From: Streptomyces sp. Mut1
GTDB taxonomy: Bacteria > Actinomycetota > Actinomycetes > Streptomycetales > Streptomycetaceae
Assembly: GCF_030719295.1 (NCBI RefSeq)
Contig: NZ_CP120997.1
Location: forward strand, 3,108,001-3,172,000
Length of the DNA stretch: 64,000 nt
Reading direction: 5' to 3'
Part shown: piece after piece, positions 15,108-23,572 of the stretch
Numbering within the stretch: the first letter of the stretch is position 1
Layout: each line of letters starts with the position of its first letter
Translations under genes and position numbers: made by a program
Notes under the pieces: generated by a model
The model's input: the letters and a program-made list of their open reading frames with translations, nothing else
Databases searched by the model: none
Told to the model about the DNA's origin: nothing

Positions 15108-16247
15108 ATGGCGGAATCGGATCGCTGGACGTGCGAGGCGTGCGGCGGCACGGTCGCTCAGCCCGAGGGGGTGGCGATCGCCTCGGCGGTGCGCGGACAC
15201 GCGCGCGCCGCGGGGCATCCTCCGGCGGGTGTGCGCAGGGAGCGGGCCAACGGGCTCGTGCAGCGGTGGCACGTTCCCGAGACCCCCGGGGGGCCGAAGC
15301 CGCCGAGACCGGCCTGCGACCGGTGCGGCACCACGCGGGCCGCGCGTACCCGGATCAGCCGGGACGTATACCGCTGCAACCTCTGCCAAGGGCGCCCACC
15401 CGCCCCCGCCCGCCAGGAGTCGGAGCCGGCGGCCGGGCACGCGGCGCGTACGCCTGCGGCCGACAGCCCGTCGCGTTCTGCGCGTTGGCCCTCCTCCGCG
15501 AAGTGGGCACTGGCCGTCTTCGCGCTCCTGCTGACGTTCGCCGTCACGGCGCTCATAGCCGAGCACGCCGATGGCGGGCAGCCCGCGCGATCCGTGGCCG
15601 CCGCCTCTGGCCCCACCCCCTCCGGGACGGACGACGAGACAAGCGGTACGCCGTCGCTCGCGACGGACGAAGACCTGCCGGACAGGACGTGGGCCGAGGC
15701 GTGGACCCTGCTGCGGGAACACGGCAGGGGACACGTCGTCGTCAGGAACCACGCCACCGGCGATCCGCTGAACCTGGACAGGTACAGCGACGGTTACGAG
15801 GGACGGGCGTCGTTCGCCGACTGGCCCGTGTGCACCGCCGAACTGACAACCGACGACGGCCTGGCCGGCTACGACTGGGGCCGCAACCCCGATCACCGGC
15901 TGAGCCTTCAGGAGGACTACGGCGACGGCATCCACGAGAGCGACGACCTGTGGCTCGTGACGATCGCCGACCCGGACGACGGCGGCTGCTCCGAGGAGAA
16001 CGTCAACGACACAACCGGCGTGCCCGGCCCCGAACCCACGGATGACGAAGCCGACGACGCGACCGACGACGACACGGCGGGCGACGACACGGCGGGCGAC
16101 GGCCCCGCCGCCGCCCCGGGACCGCAGCGGGGCGTACACCCCGGGGCCTGGTGCGGAAACCCCGGAGCCCTCGGCTACACCGATGCCGGAACGCTCATGA
16201 AGTGCCAGTACGGCAAGGGCGCGGACTACCGCTGGCGCCGCGCCTGA
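15108..16247 (+). CDS. zinc-ribbon-like single-pass membrane protein, unknown function
   Basis: A 379-residue protein in four parts. Residues 1-100 contain two CxxC pairs typical of zinc ribbons (CEAC near 9-12; CDRCG and CNLC near 70-93). A hydrophobic segment at about 129-150 (WALAVFALLLTFAVTALIAE) spans the membrane. An extracellular region follows (TWAEAWTLLREHG...), then an Asp/Thr-rich repeat (DDDTAGDDTAGDGP). The C-terminus PGAWCGNPGALGYTDAGTLMKC is a motif I have seen at the ends of actinobacterial envelope proteins. A cytosolic metal-binding head and an external domain suggest a sensing or scaffolding role; this is a guess. Confidence 0.75.
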   Translation: MAESDRWTCEACGGTVAQPEGVAIASAVRGHARAAGHPPAGVRRERANGLVQRWHVPETPGGPKPPRPACDRCGTTRAARTRISRDVYRCNLCQGRPPAPARQESEPAAGHAARTPAADSPSRSARWPSSAKWALAVFALLLTFAVTALIAEHADGGQPARSVAAASGPTPSGTDDETSGTPSLATDEDLPDRTWAEAWTLLREHGRGHVVVRNHATGDPLNLDRYSDGYEGRASFADWPVCTAELTTDDGLAGYDWGRNPDHRLSLQEDYGDGIHESDDLWLVTIADPDDGGCSEENVNDTTGVPGPEPTDDEADDATDDDTAGDDTAGDGPAAAPGPQRGVHPGAWCGNPGALGYTDAGTLMKCQYGKGADYRWRRA

Positions 16248-16352
16248 CGCACAGGGACCGGCACGGCTCGTGAGCCGCGTACGGCAGGGGGCCGCCCAGG
16301 TCCGGCGGATATGTCGGTGGCCCCGCAACGGCCCTTCCTGAACAATGCGCCC

Positions 16353-16859
16353 ATGCGTATGCGAGCCGTGGGGCCGGACGAGCTGCCCCTTCTCCAGGAC
16401 ATCGAGCGGGCCGCGGGCCGATGCTTCCGCGACATCGGCATGCCGGAGATCGCCGACGACGAGCCGCTCCCGCTCGAAGAGCTCGCCCGCTACCAACAGG
16501 CCGCACTGGCCTGGGTCGCGGCCGACGAAGCCGACGCCCCGGTCGCCTACCTGATCGCCGACCGTGTCGACGGCAACCTCCACGTCGAACAGGTCTCGGT
16601 GCACCCGGACAGCGCGCGCCGCGGCGTCGGCCGGTCACTGCTGGACCATCTGGCGCACCGGGCCACGCGCGAGGGGGCGCCGGCCCTGACCCTCACCACG
16701 TTCACCGAGGTCCCCTGGAACGCCCCCTACTACGAGCGCTGCGGTTTCCAGCTCCTGGACGACGGCGGGCTCACTCCGGGGCTGCGGAAGATCCGCGAGC
16801 ACGAAGCGGCACAGGGCCTGGACCGGTGGCCCCGGAGCTGCATGCGCCGGGCGCTGTGA
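16353..16859 (+). CDS. GNAT acetyltransferase
   Basis: The 168-residue form starts MRMRAVGPDELPLLQDIERAAG, like other members of this group; an in-frame ATG at 16311 would add 14 residues with little similarity. The acetyl-CoA site is clear: VEQVSVHPDSARRGVGRSLLDHL (about 80-102), followed by the YYERCGFQLLDDGG helix-strand element typical of GNATs. The enzyme should transfer an acetyl group from acetyl-CoA to an amine; the acceptor is unknown. It is monocistronic, with no obvious ribosome site, so a leaderless transcript is possible. Confidence 0.82.
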   Translation: MRMRAVGPDELPLLQDIERAAGRCFRDIGMPEIADDEPLPLEELARYQQAALAWVAADEADAPVAYLIADRVDGNLHVEQVSVHPDSARRGVGRSLLDHLAHRATREGAPALTLTTFTEVPWNAPYYERCGFQLLDDGGLTPGLRKIREHEAAQGLDRWPRSCMRRAL

Positions 16860-16960
16860 CGTAGCGGCGCGAGGGCGCTGTCGCCGGGGCCGGCCGGGCA
16901 CGCGGCGGCAGGGCGGCCGTCGTCCCGGTCCGTCCCGCGAGGGCGAGCCGCCGCCGCTCC

Positions 16961-17098
16961 CTACTGCTCGTACACCACCGTCACGGGCGCGTGGTCGCTC
17001 CAGCGTTCGCCGTGAATGGCGGCGCGCTCGACCCAGGCCTTCACCGCGCGGGCGGCGAGGCCCGGGGGCGCCACCTGGTAGTCGATCCACCATCCTGT
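16961..17098 (-). pseudogene. detached 3' end of an exonuclease III gene
   Basis: Reading leftwards, codons from 17098 to the TAG at 16961 encode TGWWIDYQVAPPGLAARAVK and AWVERAAIHGERWSDHAPVT plus five residues. This is the last 45 residues of exonuclease III, including the catalytic SDHAPV. No start or upstream part is present. The complete xth gene lies 2.5 kb to the right in the same orientation and ends with a related but different version of the same segment. The fragment is best explained as the original 3' end, displaced when an element integrated. Confidence 0.85.
17081..17088. other. probable left attachment junction (attL) of the xth-integrated element
   Basis: GTCGATCC at 17081-17088 and at 19689-19696 occupy the same codons of the two xth 3' ends. 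Homology between the copies stops just to the right of 17098. The crossover of the serine integrase is therefore expected in or next to this 8-bp identity. The exact dinucleotide cannot be read from one sequence. Confidence 0.6.
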
Positions 17099-17137
17099 TG
17101 AAATGAAGATACAGTTTGCTTCGGGAGGGGGATTTGC

Positions 17138-18679
17138 ATGACCTATACGAACAACGACCGCCCCGGGCTGCGGGCACTCATCGCGGTACGACTGAGCGTC
17201 AGGACCGACGAATCGACATCGCCGAAGCGTCAGCGGGAAGCCGGCGAGGAGGAGGCCAGACGCCTTGGAGCCGAGGTCGTCGGCTACGCGGAGGACCTGG
17301 ACGTCTCCGCCACCCGGACCACTCCGTTCGAACGGCCGGAACTGGGCAACTGGCTGGCCAGGCCCGACGACTTCGACGTGATCATCTGGTGGCGGCTCGA
17401 CCGTGCGGTCCGCTCCATGGGCGACATGGCCGAGCTGACGCGCTGGGCGAAGCGCCACGGCAAGCGCCTGGTCTTCGCGGAGGGCCCGGGAGGCAGTTCA
17501 CTGGAACTGGACATGACCTCGATCATGTCCGAGCTGATCACCATGTTGCTGGCCTTCGCCGCGCAGATGGAGAGCCAGGCCATCAAGGAGCGCGTCACGA
17601 GCGCCAATGCGGCACTGCGGGCGATGGGGCGGTACTCCGGAGGACTCCCGCCGTACGGATACGCGCCCGTGCAGCGTCCAGTCGGCGAAGGATGGACGCT
17701 GGCCCAGGACCCGAAGCGCGTGGAAGCCATCGAAACGATGATCCGGATGCTGCTGGACGGCAACGCTCCGAACGCCATCGCATTCCATCTGAACAGCGAA
17801 GACATCTTGACGCCTCGCGATTGGAACGACGTTCGACAAGGGCGAAACCCGAAGGGGCGCAAGTGGGTCGGCCAGACCGTCAAACGCGTGCTGCTGTCCC
17901 CGTCACTCCTCGGCCACCAGACGTACGCGGGCTCCGTCGTCCGGGACGGCAACAGCCTGCCGGTGAGCATCACCTCGGACCCGATCCTGACGCGAGACCG
18001 GTTCGAGGAGGTCAAGGCCGCCCTGGGCGAACGACCCAAGGGGGCTGCGGGGACCCGAAAGGACACCGGCGCGCTCCTGCTCGGCGTTCTGCACTGCGCC
18101 TCTTGCAAGGGCCGCATGTACAGGGTTCCCGCACACGGCTACTCGGTCTACGTCTGCCGGGCCCGTACCAAAGGGCTTCCCTGTGAGGCTCCCGCAGCCA
18201 TCAAGACCGACTGGGTGGAGGAGTATGCGGAACGGGAGTTCCTGAAGGAGTGGGGAGGCTTCCCCGTACTGGAACGGGTGACGTACCCCGGTTACGACCC
18301 CCGCCCCGAACTTGAGGAGATCACCACCGAACTCCGCGAGCTGTACGCCGTTCGCGAATCACGGCGATCACGTGTCGGCCTCGCCATCTGGCAGGAGCAG
18401 GTGGACGCACTGGAGGGCCGCGCCGAGGTCCTGGAAGCGACTCCCGTGCAGAAGGAACGCACGGAGCTGGTCCCCACAGGGAAGACCTACGCCGATTACT
18501 GGAGGATCGGCGACGCCCGGGAACGGCGGTTCGTGTTGCTCGACACCGGAACCCGCCTGGAGTGTGCGAAGGGTCAGCGAGGGGGACGCCCGGCGGACAT
18601 GAAGCGCCGTGCAATGGAACGCCTGTCGATCGACTCGCAGGGCACGAGGGTCCAGCGGCAGGGAGATACGGCCGCCTGA
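17138..18679 (+). CDS. large serine recombinase (integrase)
   Basis: A 513-residue site-specific recombinase. The resolvase-type catalytic domain (about 10-160) has the nucleophile S20 in AVRLSVRTDE and the conserved RLDRAVRSM and E-R-V-T helix. A recombinase domain follows (GRYSGGLPPYGYAP, about 165-290). A zinc ribbon with CASC near 327 and two later cysteines comes next, then a short coiled region and a basic tail. This is the architecture of phiC31/TG1-like integrases. The start lies 40-50 bases from the presumed attL, as is usual, with GGAGGGGG as ribosome site. Confidence 0.93.
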   Translation: MTYTNNDRPGLRALIAVRLSVRTDESTSPKRQREAGEEEARRLGAEVVGYAEDLDVSATRTTPFERPELGNWLARPDDFDVIIWWRLDRAVRSMGDMAELTRWAKRHGKRLVFAEGPGGSSLELDMTSIMSELITMLLAFAAQMESQAIKERVTSANAALRAMGRYSGGLPPYGYAPVQRPVGEGWTLAQDPKRVEAIETMIRMLLDGNAPNAIAFHLNSEDILTPRDWNDVRQGRNPKGRKWVGQTVKRVLLSPSLLGHQTYAGSVVRDGNSLPVSITSDPILTRDRFEEVKAALGERPKGAAGTRKDTGALLLGVLHCASCKGRMYRVPAHGYSVYVCRARTKGLPCEAPAAIKTDWVEEYAEREFLKEWGGFPVLERVTYPGYDPRPELEEITTELRELYAVRESRRSRVGLAIWQEQVDALEGRAEVLEATPVQKERTELVPTGKTYADYWRIGDARERRFVLLDTGTRLECAKGQRGGRPADMKRRAMERLSIDSQGTRVQRQGDTAA

Positions 18680-18803
18680 GCCTGCCTGAGCGCCGTTCAC
18701 GGCCCGTTGCCGGGAAACACCTGGCGGCGGGTCGCGATCGCTCCCGAACGATGGTTATCGAGACGATCCCGCCACCCCCTCCCGAACTTCGGAAGCGTGT
18801 AGC

Positions 18804-18854
18804 AAAACCCGTCTCACAACCTACCCAAATCCCTTGATGTTCTGAGACGAGTTA
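18804..18854. promoter_or_regulatory. inverted repeat before the resolvase gene, probable resolvase site
   Basis: CGTCTCA at 18810-18816 and TGAGACG at 18843-18849 are perfect 7-bp arms. Extended to 19 bases each, the half-sites agree at about 15 positions. The repeat lies 16-70 bases before the resolvase ATG, where Tn3-type elements keep their res site. It may bind the resolvase, be part of a transposon end, or both. Confidence 0.55.
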
Positions 18855-18869
18855 TGAGGCAGTCTCGCC

Positions 18870-19451
18870 ATGGACACATCCGCGGGACACCTCATCGGCT
18901 ACGCCCGAGTCTCCACCGACGACCAGGAAGCGCAGTTGCAGCATGACGCGCTGACTGACGCGGAGTGCGCCCGGATCTTCACGGACAAGGCGAGCGGGAA
19001 GAACACGGACCGCCCCGAACTCGCCGCCGTGCTCGACTACGTCCGCCCCGGAGACACCCTCTGCGTGTGGAAGCTGGACCGGTTCGCCCGCTCGCTGATC
19101 GACTTGGTGAACACGGTGGATGCGCTTGCCGCGCGGGGAGTCGGCTTCCGGGTGCTGACGGGAGCGCTGGCAAGCATCCACCCGTACGCCCCTGTGCACG
19201 GGCGGCTCATGCTGCAAGTGGTCGGCGCAATGGCGGAGTTCGAGCGCAGCCTGATCAAGGACCAGACCCGCGCCGGCCTGGACGCCGCCCGTGCACAGGG
19301 GCGTACGGGTGGACGACCGGTCGTCATGGACGCCGACAAACTCGCTGCGGCCAAGGCGCGCCGCGCCAAGGGGGAGAGCGCTACAGCCGTCGCCAAGGCT
19401 CTCGAAGTGTCCCGCGCCACGCTCTACCGAGCATTGCAGAAGAGCAAGTAG
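18870..19451 (+). CDS. small serine recombinase (Tn3-type resolvase/invertase)
   Basis: A 193-residue resolvase with the catalytic Ser in IGYARVSTDDQ (about residue 16), the DKASGKNTDRPEL motif, LDRFARSL, the E-helix MAEFERSLIKDQTRAGLDAAR, and a C-terminal helix-turn-helix (AKGESATAVAKALEVSRATLY). Such enzymes resolve cointegrates of Tn3-family transposons or invert DNA. No transposase remains nearby, so it is either cargo of the xth-integrated element or what is left of a transposon inside it. An inverted repeat directly upstream is the likely recombination or operator site. Confidence 0.92.
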   Translation: MDTSAGHLIGYARVSTDDQEAQLQHDALTDAECARIFTDKASGKNTDRPELAAVLDYVRPGDTLCVWKLDRFARSLIDLVNTVDALAARGVGFRVLTGALASIHPYAPVHGRLMLQVVGAMAEFERSLIKDQTRAGLDAARAQGRTGGRPVVMDADKLAAAKARRAKGESATAVAKALEVSRATLYRALQKSK

Positions 19452-19513
19452 CCGGTGGGGCTATGACTGGTCCCGCCCAGCGGCGTACGGCGCGCGTGAC
19501 GCCCACCAGGCGA

Positions 19514-19551
19514 CCCCGTCCGGCGACGGCGAGCAACACAGCCGGGCGGGG
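19514..19551. terminator. hairpin between resolvase and xth genes
   Basis: CCCCGTCCGGC and GCCGGGCGGGG pair with one mismatch around a 16-base loop, between two convergent genes. It probably works as a bidirectional terminator. Confidence 0.55.
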
Positions 19552-19568
19552 CTTTCCGCTGCCGCTCC

Positions 19569-20384
19569 CTACAAGTCGAAGACGGCAGTCACGGGCGCGT
19601 GATCACTCCACCGTTCCGCATGGCTCGCAGCCCTCTCCACGTACGCCTTCACCGCACGCTCCGCCAGGCGTGGCGAACTGACGATGAGGTCGATCCGCCA
19701 GCCGGTGTCGTTGTCGAAGGCGCGGCCGCGGTAGGACCACCAGGAGTACGGGCCCTCGACGTCCGGGTGCAGGGTGCGTACGACGTCGACGTACGCGGCC
19801 TCGGTGAAGACGCGGGTCAGCCACTCCCGTTCCTCGGGGAGGAAGCCGGAGCTCTTGCGGTTGGCCCGCCAGTTCTTGAGGTCCGCCTCCTGGTGGGCGA
19901 TGTTCCAGTCGCCGCAGACGACGACCTCGCGGCCGTCGGCGGCGGCGCGGGCCTTCAGGCCGACGAGGTAGAGCAGGAAGGCCGCCATGAAGCGCTCCTT
20001 CTCGTCCTGGCGCTCGGTGCCGACCTCGCCGGAGGGCAGGTAGAGGCTGGCGACCGTGACGCCGGGCAGGTCGATCTCGACGTACCGGCCGCTCGTGTCG
20101 AACTCCTCGCAGCCGGCGTGGCCGTACCCGCCGAAGCCGATCTGTACGCGCTCCGGGGCCCGCCGGGAGTAGACGGAGACACCGGCCCGGCCCTTGGCGG
20201 CGGCCGGGGCGTGCACGGTGTGCCAGCCCTCGGGCTCACGGACCTCTTCGGGCAGCTGCTGCGCCTCGGCGCGCACCTCCTGGAGGCAGATCACGTCGGC
20301 GTCGGTCTGCGCCAGCCACTCGACGAAGCCCTTCTTCGCCGCGGCGCGGAGACCGTTTACATTCACAGAGGTCACGGTGAGCAT
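19569..20384 (-). CDS. xthA: exodeoxyribonuclease III
   Basis: From the ATG at 20384 the product is 271 residues, the usual length of exonuclease III. All catalytic blocks are present: VNVNGLRAA, LQEVR (metal-binding Glu), YLPSGEVG, GDWN, DVVRTLHP, WRIDLIV and SDHAPV with the catalytic Asp/His pair. The enzyme removes 3' nucleotides and cuts at abasic sites in base-excision repair. The last ~40 codons (left of about 19692) appear to have been supplied by an integrated element, because a divergent copy of the same segment lies at 16961-17098. The protein looks fully functional. Confidence 0.95.
   Translation of the reverse strand: MLTVTSVNVNGLRAAAKKGFVEWLAQTDADVICLQEVRAEAQQLPEEVREPEGWHTVHAPAAAKGRAGVSVYSRRAPERVQIGFGGYGHAGCEEFDTSGRYVEIDLPGVTVASLYLPSGEVGTERQDEKERFMAAFLLYLVGLKARAAADGREVVVCGDWNIAHQEADLKNWRANRKSSGFLPEEREWLTRVFTEAAYVDVVRTLHPDVEGPYSWWSYRGRAFDNDTGWRIDLIVSSPRLAERAVKAYVERAASHAERWSDHAPVTAVFDL
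19689..19696. other. probable right attachment junction (attR) inside xthA
   Basis: This is the second copy of GTCGATCC, within the codons for the WRID motif of xthA. To its right the gene is presumed native; to its left it would come from the element. Confidence 0.55.
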
Positions 20385-20433
20385 TCCGGCACGATATCGA
20401 CGATCAGTGTCGCATACATGTACGATGCTACGC

Positions 20434-20931
20434 ATGAATATCCACGTCCGGGCTTTCGACCACCCCGATGCCGTCAAACTCAACGATCGCGTGCAGCTCG
20501 AATACGCCGAGCGCTACGGCGACGAGGGCGACATCACACCACTGGACGCGACGATGTTCGACCCGCCTCACGGCCTGTACCTGATCGCGTACGACGCGTC
20601 GGACCTGCCGGTCGCCACGGGCGGCTGGCGCGCGCGGGAGCGCAACGAGGAAGGCTACTCGGACGGCGACGCCGAGCTGAAGCGGATGTACGTGATACCC
20701 GAGGGGCGCGGCCGGGGCCTGGCCCGCCGCATCCTGGCCGCGCTGGAGGCCGACGCGCGGGCGGCGGGGCGCACGCGCATGGTGCTGGAGACCGGCGACC
20801 AGCAGCCGGAGGCCATCGCCCTCTACCTCTCCAGCGGGTACGCGCCGTGCGAGAAGTTCGGCCACTACCGCACGTACGACAGCAGCCGTTGCTACGCCAA
20901 GCCGCTCCAGGAGGGCGGGACGATGGCCTGA
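20434..20931 (+). CDS. GNAT acetyltransferase
   Basis: A 165-residue acetyltransferase. LKRMYVIPEGRGRGLARRIL (about 87-106) is the acetyl-CoA pyrophosphate loop and YLSSGYAPCEKFGHY the C-terminal element of a GNAT fold. The gene is divergent from xthA with only 49 bases between the two ATGs. A TACGAT hexamer ends 7 bases before the ATG at 20434, and no ribosome site exists, so the mRNA is probably leaderless. On the other strand a TATCGT hexamer ends 6 bases before the xthA ATG, suggesting the same for xthA. The acceptor substrate is unknown. Confidence 0.85.
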   Translation: MNIHVRAFDHPDAVKLNDRVQLEYAERYGDEGDITPLDATMFDPPHGLYLIAYDASDLPVATGGWRARERNEEGYSDGDAELKRMYVIPEGRGRGLARRILAALEADARAAGRTRMVLETGDQQPEAIALYLSSGYAPCEKFGHYRTYDSSRCYAKPLQEGGTMA

Positions 20932-20950
20932 GCACACAACTCCCGCCGCC

Positions 20951-21379
20951 TCAGCCCGCCTTCGGGAAGGCCGACTTCAGGGCCGCGCCCCGGGTGAGGA
21001 ACGCGACGCGGATCACCGGCAGCACGCAGAGCGTCTGCACCACCGCGTACCAGGGCGGGCACACCCCCGGGATCAGGTCCACGCCGATGATCGCGACCGG
21101 CATGATCACCGCGAGGGCGCTCACACGCTCGAAGGCGCGGCGGGAGCCCCGGGCGGCGGCGGCGAGGACCCGCAGGACCACGTACGCGATCACGGGCAGC
21201 AGGGCCGCGCGGACCCACATGAAGGTGTTCACCGTGTGACCGGTGGCGGCCACCGCGGCGACCGCGACGAGAGCGGCGGCGCCGAGTACGCCGTAGAGCC
21301 CGATGCTGTTGCGCGCCGCGTCGAGCGCCTGCCGGGCGGCGGGATTCTCTGCGGGCTGGGTGTTCGTCCGGAAGTCCAT
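20951..21379 (-). CDS. four-helix integral membrane protein, unknown function
   Basis: A 142-residue protein with four predicted membrane segments (about 25-45, 53-70, 82-103, 108-128: LYGVLGAAALVAVAAVAA, MWVRAALLPVIAYVVLRVLA, VSALAVIMPVAIIGVDLIPG, YAVVQTLCVLPVIRVAFL). I do not recognise a family beyond small actinobacterial membrane proteins. It is divergent from the sensor kinase gene at 21530, and the 150-base intergenic region may hold promoters for both. It could be a target of that two-component system, but nothing in the sequence proves it. Confidence 0.8.
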   Translation of the reverse strand: MDFRTNTQPAENPAARQALDAARNSIGLYGVLGAAALVAVAAVAATGHTVNTFMWVRAALLPVIAYVVLRVLAAAARGSRRAFERVSALAVIMPVAIIGVDLIPGVCPPWYAVVQTLCVLPVIRVAFLTRGAALKSAFPKAG

Positions 21380-21529
21380 GCCGACGACGCTACGAACCGC
21401 TGGTCCGGCCCGGTATGCGTCTGGACGCACAAGGGGGTGGGGCTGGACCCACTCCTTCGCCGAGCGGGGTCTCGACGCGTTCCGCGCGGTACAGAGTGGA
21501 GGCACCGGACAGAACGCGGAGGGCGAGAG

Positions 21530-22777
21530 ATGAGAGTGCTGGTTTCGTGGCCGGCCCGGGTCGGCGTCGGCTTCGTACGGGCGTGTGCCGTCGCCGCCGT
21601 CACGCTGCTGGTCCCGGGCGTATGGGCGGGCGCGGTGGCGCTGGGGGTGTGGTGGGGGCCGGGGAACCCGTGGTCGTGGGTGGCTCCCGTGCTGCTGGTG
21701 GCCGTGGGTTCGCTCCTGACGGCGCGGCCCGTCTGCCGGGCCGTCCGCTTCCTGGCCGCCCGCTGGACGGGCACCGTGATCGCGTCCGGCTACCGCGAGG
21801 CGCCGCCGGTCACGAGGATGGCCACCGGTTACTGGTGGAACGGCTTCGACTACCACCGCACCCGCCGCGACGCCCTCCTCGACCAGCGGTGGCGGCTGCG
21901 CTGGAAGGACCCGGCCAACTGGCGCGACCTGCGGTTCACCGCGATCGTCCCGTTCACGGCGGGGCTCGTCGCGTGCGTCCCGCCGGCCGGGGTGGTCCTG
22001 GCCGCCGCCGGGCTCGGCACCGGGACCGCCGGCCGGGTCGCCGGTCTCGTCGTGGCCGTCGCCTCCGCCCCGTACGCCTGGCGGCCCCTCACCCCGGTCG
22101 CGGTCCGCTTCCTGCGGCCGTCGGCCAGGATGGCGCTGGCGGACCGGGTGGACCAGCTCACCGGCCGGCGGGCGGACGCGACGGTCGCGCAGGCCGCCGA
22201 GATCCGCCGCATCGAGCGCGACCTGCACGACGGGGCGCAGGCCCGGCTCGTCGCGCTCGGGCTCTCGCTGGCCACGGTGGAGAAGCTGATGGAGACCGAC
22301 CCCGACCGGGCCAGGGCGCTGATGCGCGAGGCGCGGGCCGGTGCCACCGCCTCGCTGGCCGAGCTGCGCGACCTGGTCCGCGGCATCAACCCGCCCGTGC
22401 TCAACGACCGGGGTCTGGTCGACGCCGTGCGGGCCCTGGCCCTGGACAGCCCGCTCGAAACGGAGGTGAGCGCCGACGTGTCCGAACGGCCGCCCGCGCC
22501 CGTCGAGTCGGCGGTGTACTTCGGTGTCGCCGAACTGCTCACCAACGCGGTCAAGCACGCCCGCGCGACCCGGCTGCGGATCTCCCTCGTCCGGGACGCC
22601 ACCGGTCTCGTGGTCGAGGCCGAGGACGACGGGCGCGGCGGGGCCGTGGTCCGTGACGGCGGCGGGCTGGCGGGGCTGCGGGGGCGGCTGGCGGTCTTCG
22701 ACGGCACCCTGGACCTCACGAGCCCGCCCGGCGGCCCGACCCGCGCGAGGATCATGGTGCCATGCGAATCGTTGTAG
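21530..22777 (+). CDS. sensor histidine kinase (NarL-partner type)
   Basis: A 415-residue kinase starting at the ATG at 21530 after GGAGGGCGAGAG. Residues 1-195 contain two paired membrane regions (about 12-65 and 138-185). The phospho-acceptor helix has H233 in RDLHDGAQARL, the HisKA_3 signature. The ATPase domain has N339 in ELLTNAVKHA and DDGRGG. The stimulus is unknown. Its 3' end overlaps the response regulator gene by 16 bases. Confidence 0.9.
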   Translation: MRVLVSWPARVGVGFVRACAVAAVTLLVPGVWAGAVALGVWWGPGNPWSWVAPVLLVAVGSLLTARPVCRAVRFLAARWTGTVIASGYREAPPVTRMATGYWWNGFDYHRTRRDALLDQRWRLRWKDPANWRDLRFTAIVPFTAGLVACVPPAGVVLAAAGLGTGTAGRVAGLVVAVASAPYAWRPLTPVAVRFLRPSARMALADRVDQLTGRRADATVAQAAEIRRIERDLHDGAQARLVALGLSLATVEKLMETDPDRARALMREARAGATASLAELRDLVRGINPPVLNDRGLVDAVRALALDSPLETEVSADVSERPPAPVESAVYFGVAELLTNAVKHARATRLRISLVRDATGLVVEAEDDGRGGAVVRDGGGLAGLRGRLAVFDGTLDLTSPPGGPTRARIMVPCESL

Positions 22778-23409
22778 CCGAGGACCTGTATCTCCTGCGC
22801 GACGGCATGGTCCGCCTCATCGAGGCGTACGGCCACGAGGTGGTGGGTACGGCCACGACCGGGCCCGAAACACTGGCCGCGCTGCGTGAGTTCCGCCCCG
22901 ACGTGGCGGTGGTGGACGTCCGCATGCCGCCGACGCAGACCGACGAGGGCCTGCGCGCGGCACTGGCCGCCCGCGCCGGCGTCCCCGGGCTGCCCGTGCT
23001 GATCCTGTCCCAGTACGTGGAGCAGTTGTACGCCCGCGAGTTGCTGGCCGACGGCTCGGGCGGGGTGGGCTACTTCCTGAAGGAGAGCGTGTTCGACGCG
23101 GACCAGTTCATCGACGCGCTGGAGCGGGTCGCGGCCGGGGGTACGGCCATGGACCCGGCGGTCATCGCGAAGCTGCTGTCCAGCGGCTCGTCCCACCGCC
23201 GGCTGGGCGGACTCACGGAGCGCGAGCACTCGGTGCTGGCGCTGATGGCGCAGGGCCTGTCCAACCAGGCCATCGCGGGGCGCCTGTTCCTCAGCGACAG
23301 TGCGATCAGCAAGTACACGACCTCCCTGTTCGGCAAGCTGGGCATCACGGACGACGGCACGAACAACCGCCGGGTGCTGGCGGTGCTGGCGTATCTGAAC
23401 AACCCGTGA
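22762..23409 (+). CDS. LuxR/NarL-type response regulator
   Basis: A 215-residue response regulator. The receiver domain (1-125) has the acidic ED at 7-8, the phosphorylated D52 in VVDVRMP and the K in FLKES. A linker is followed by a LuxR-type helix-turn-helix (about 150-212: LTEREHSVLALMAQGLSNQAIAGRLFLSDSAISKYTTSLFGKLGI). It is coupled by overlap to the HisKA_3 kinase upstream and should be its partner. Downstream the operon runs into a decayed ABC-transporter gene, which may have been the original target. Confidence 0.92.
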   Translation: MRIVVAEDLYLLRDGMVRLIEAYGHEVVGTATTGPETLAALREFRPDVAVVDVRMPPTQTDEGLRAALAARAGVPGLPVLILSQYVEQLYARELLADGSGGVGYFLKESVFDADQFIDALERVAAGGTAMDPAVIAKLLSSGSSHRRLGGLTEREHSVLALMAQGLSNQAIAGRLFLSDSAISKYTTSLFGKLGITDDGTNNRRVLAVLAYLNNP

Positions 23410-23446
23410 CCGCCGGCCTCGGAGCCCCGACGGGTTCCTCGGTGGC

Positions 23447-23572
23447 ATGCGCACGCCGCCCACCCGCGAGGCCGAAGAGGTCCGTGCGGTCGTCGGCGTC
23501 AGCTTCACGGTCGAGGCGGGCGAACTGGTCGGGTGCCTCGGCCCGAACGGCGCGGGCCGGAGCACCTCCTTT
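23447..23572 (+). pseudogene. truncated ABC-transporter ATPase
   Basis: The frame from the ATG at 23447 reads VRAVVGVSFTVEAGELVGCL then GPNGAGRSTS, the start of an ABC ATPase with its Walker A motif (Lys replaced by Arg). Similarity ends at 23572; the following text is not protein-like in this frame, and no signature or Walker B motif follows. It is a remnant, placed 37 bases after the response regulator. Confidence 0.7.
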
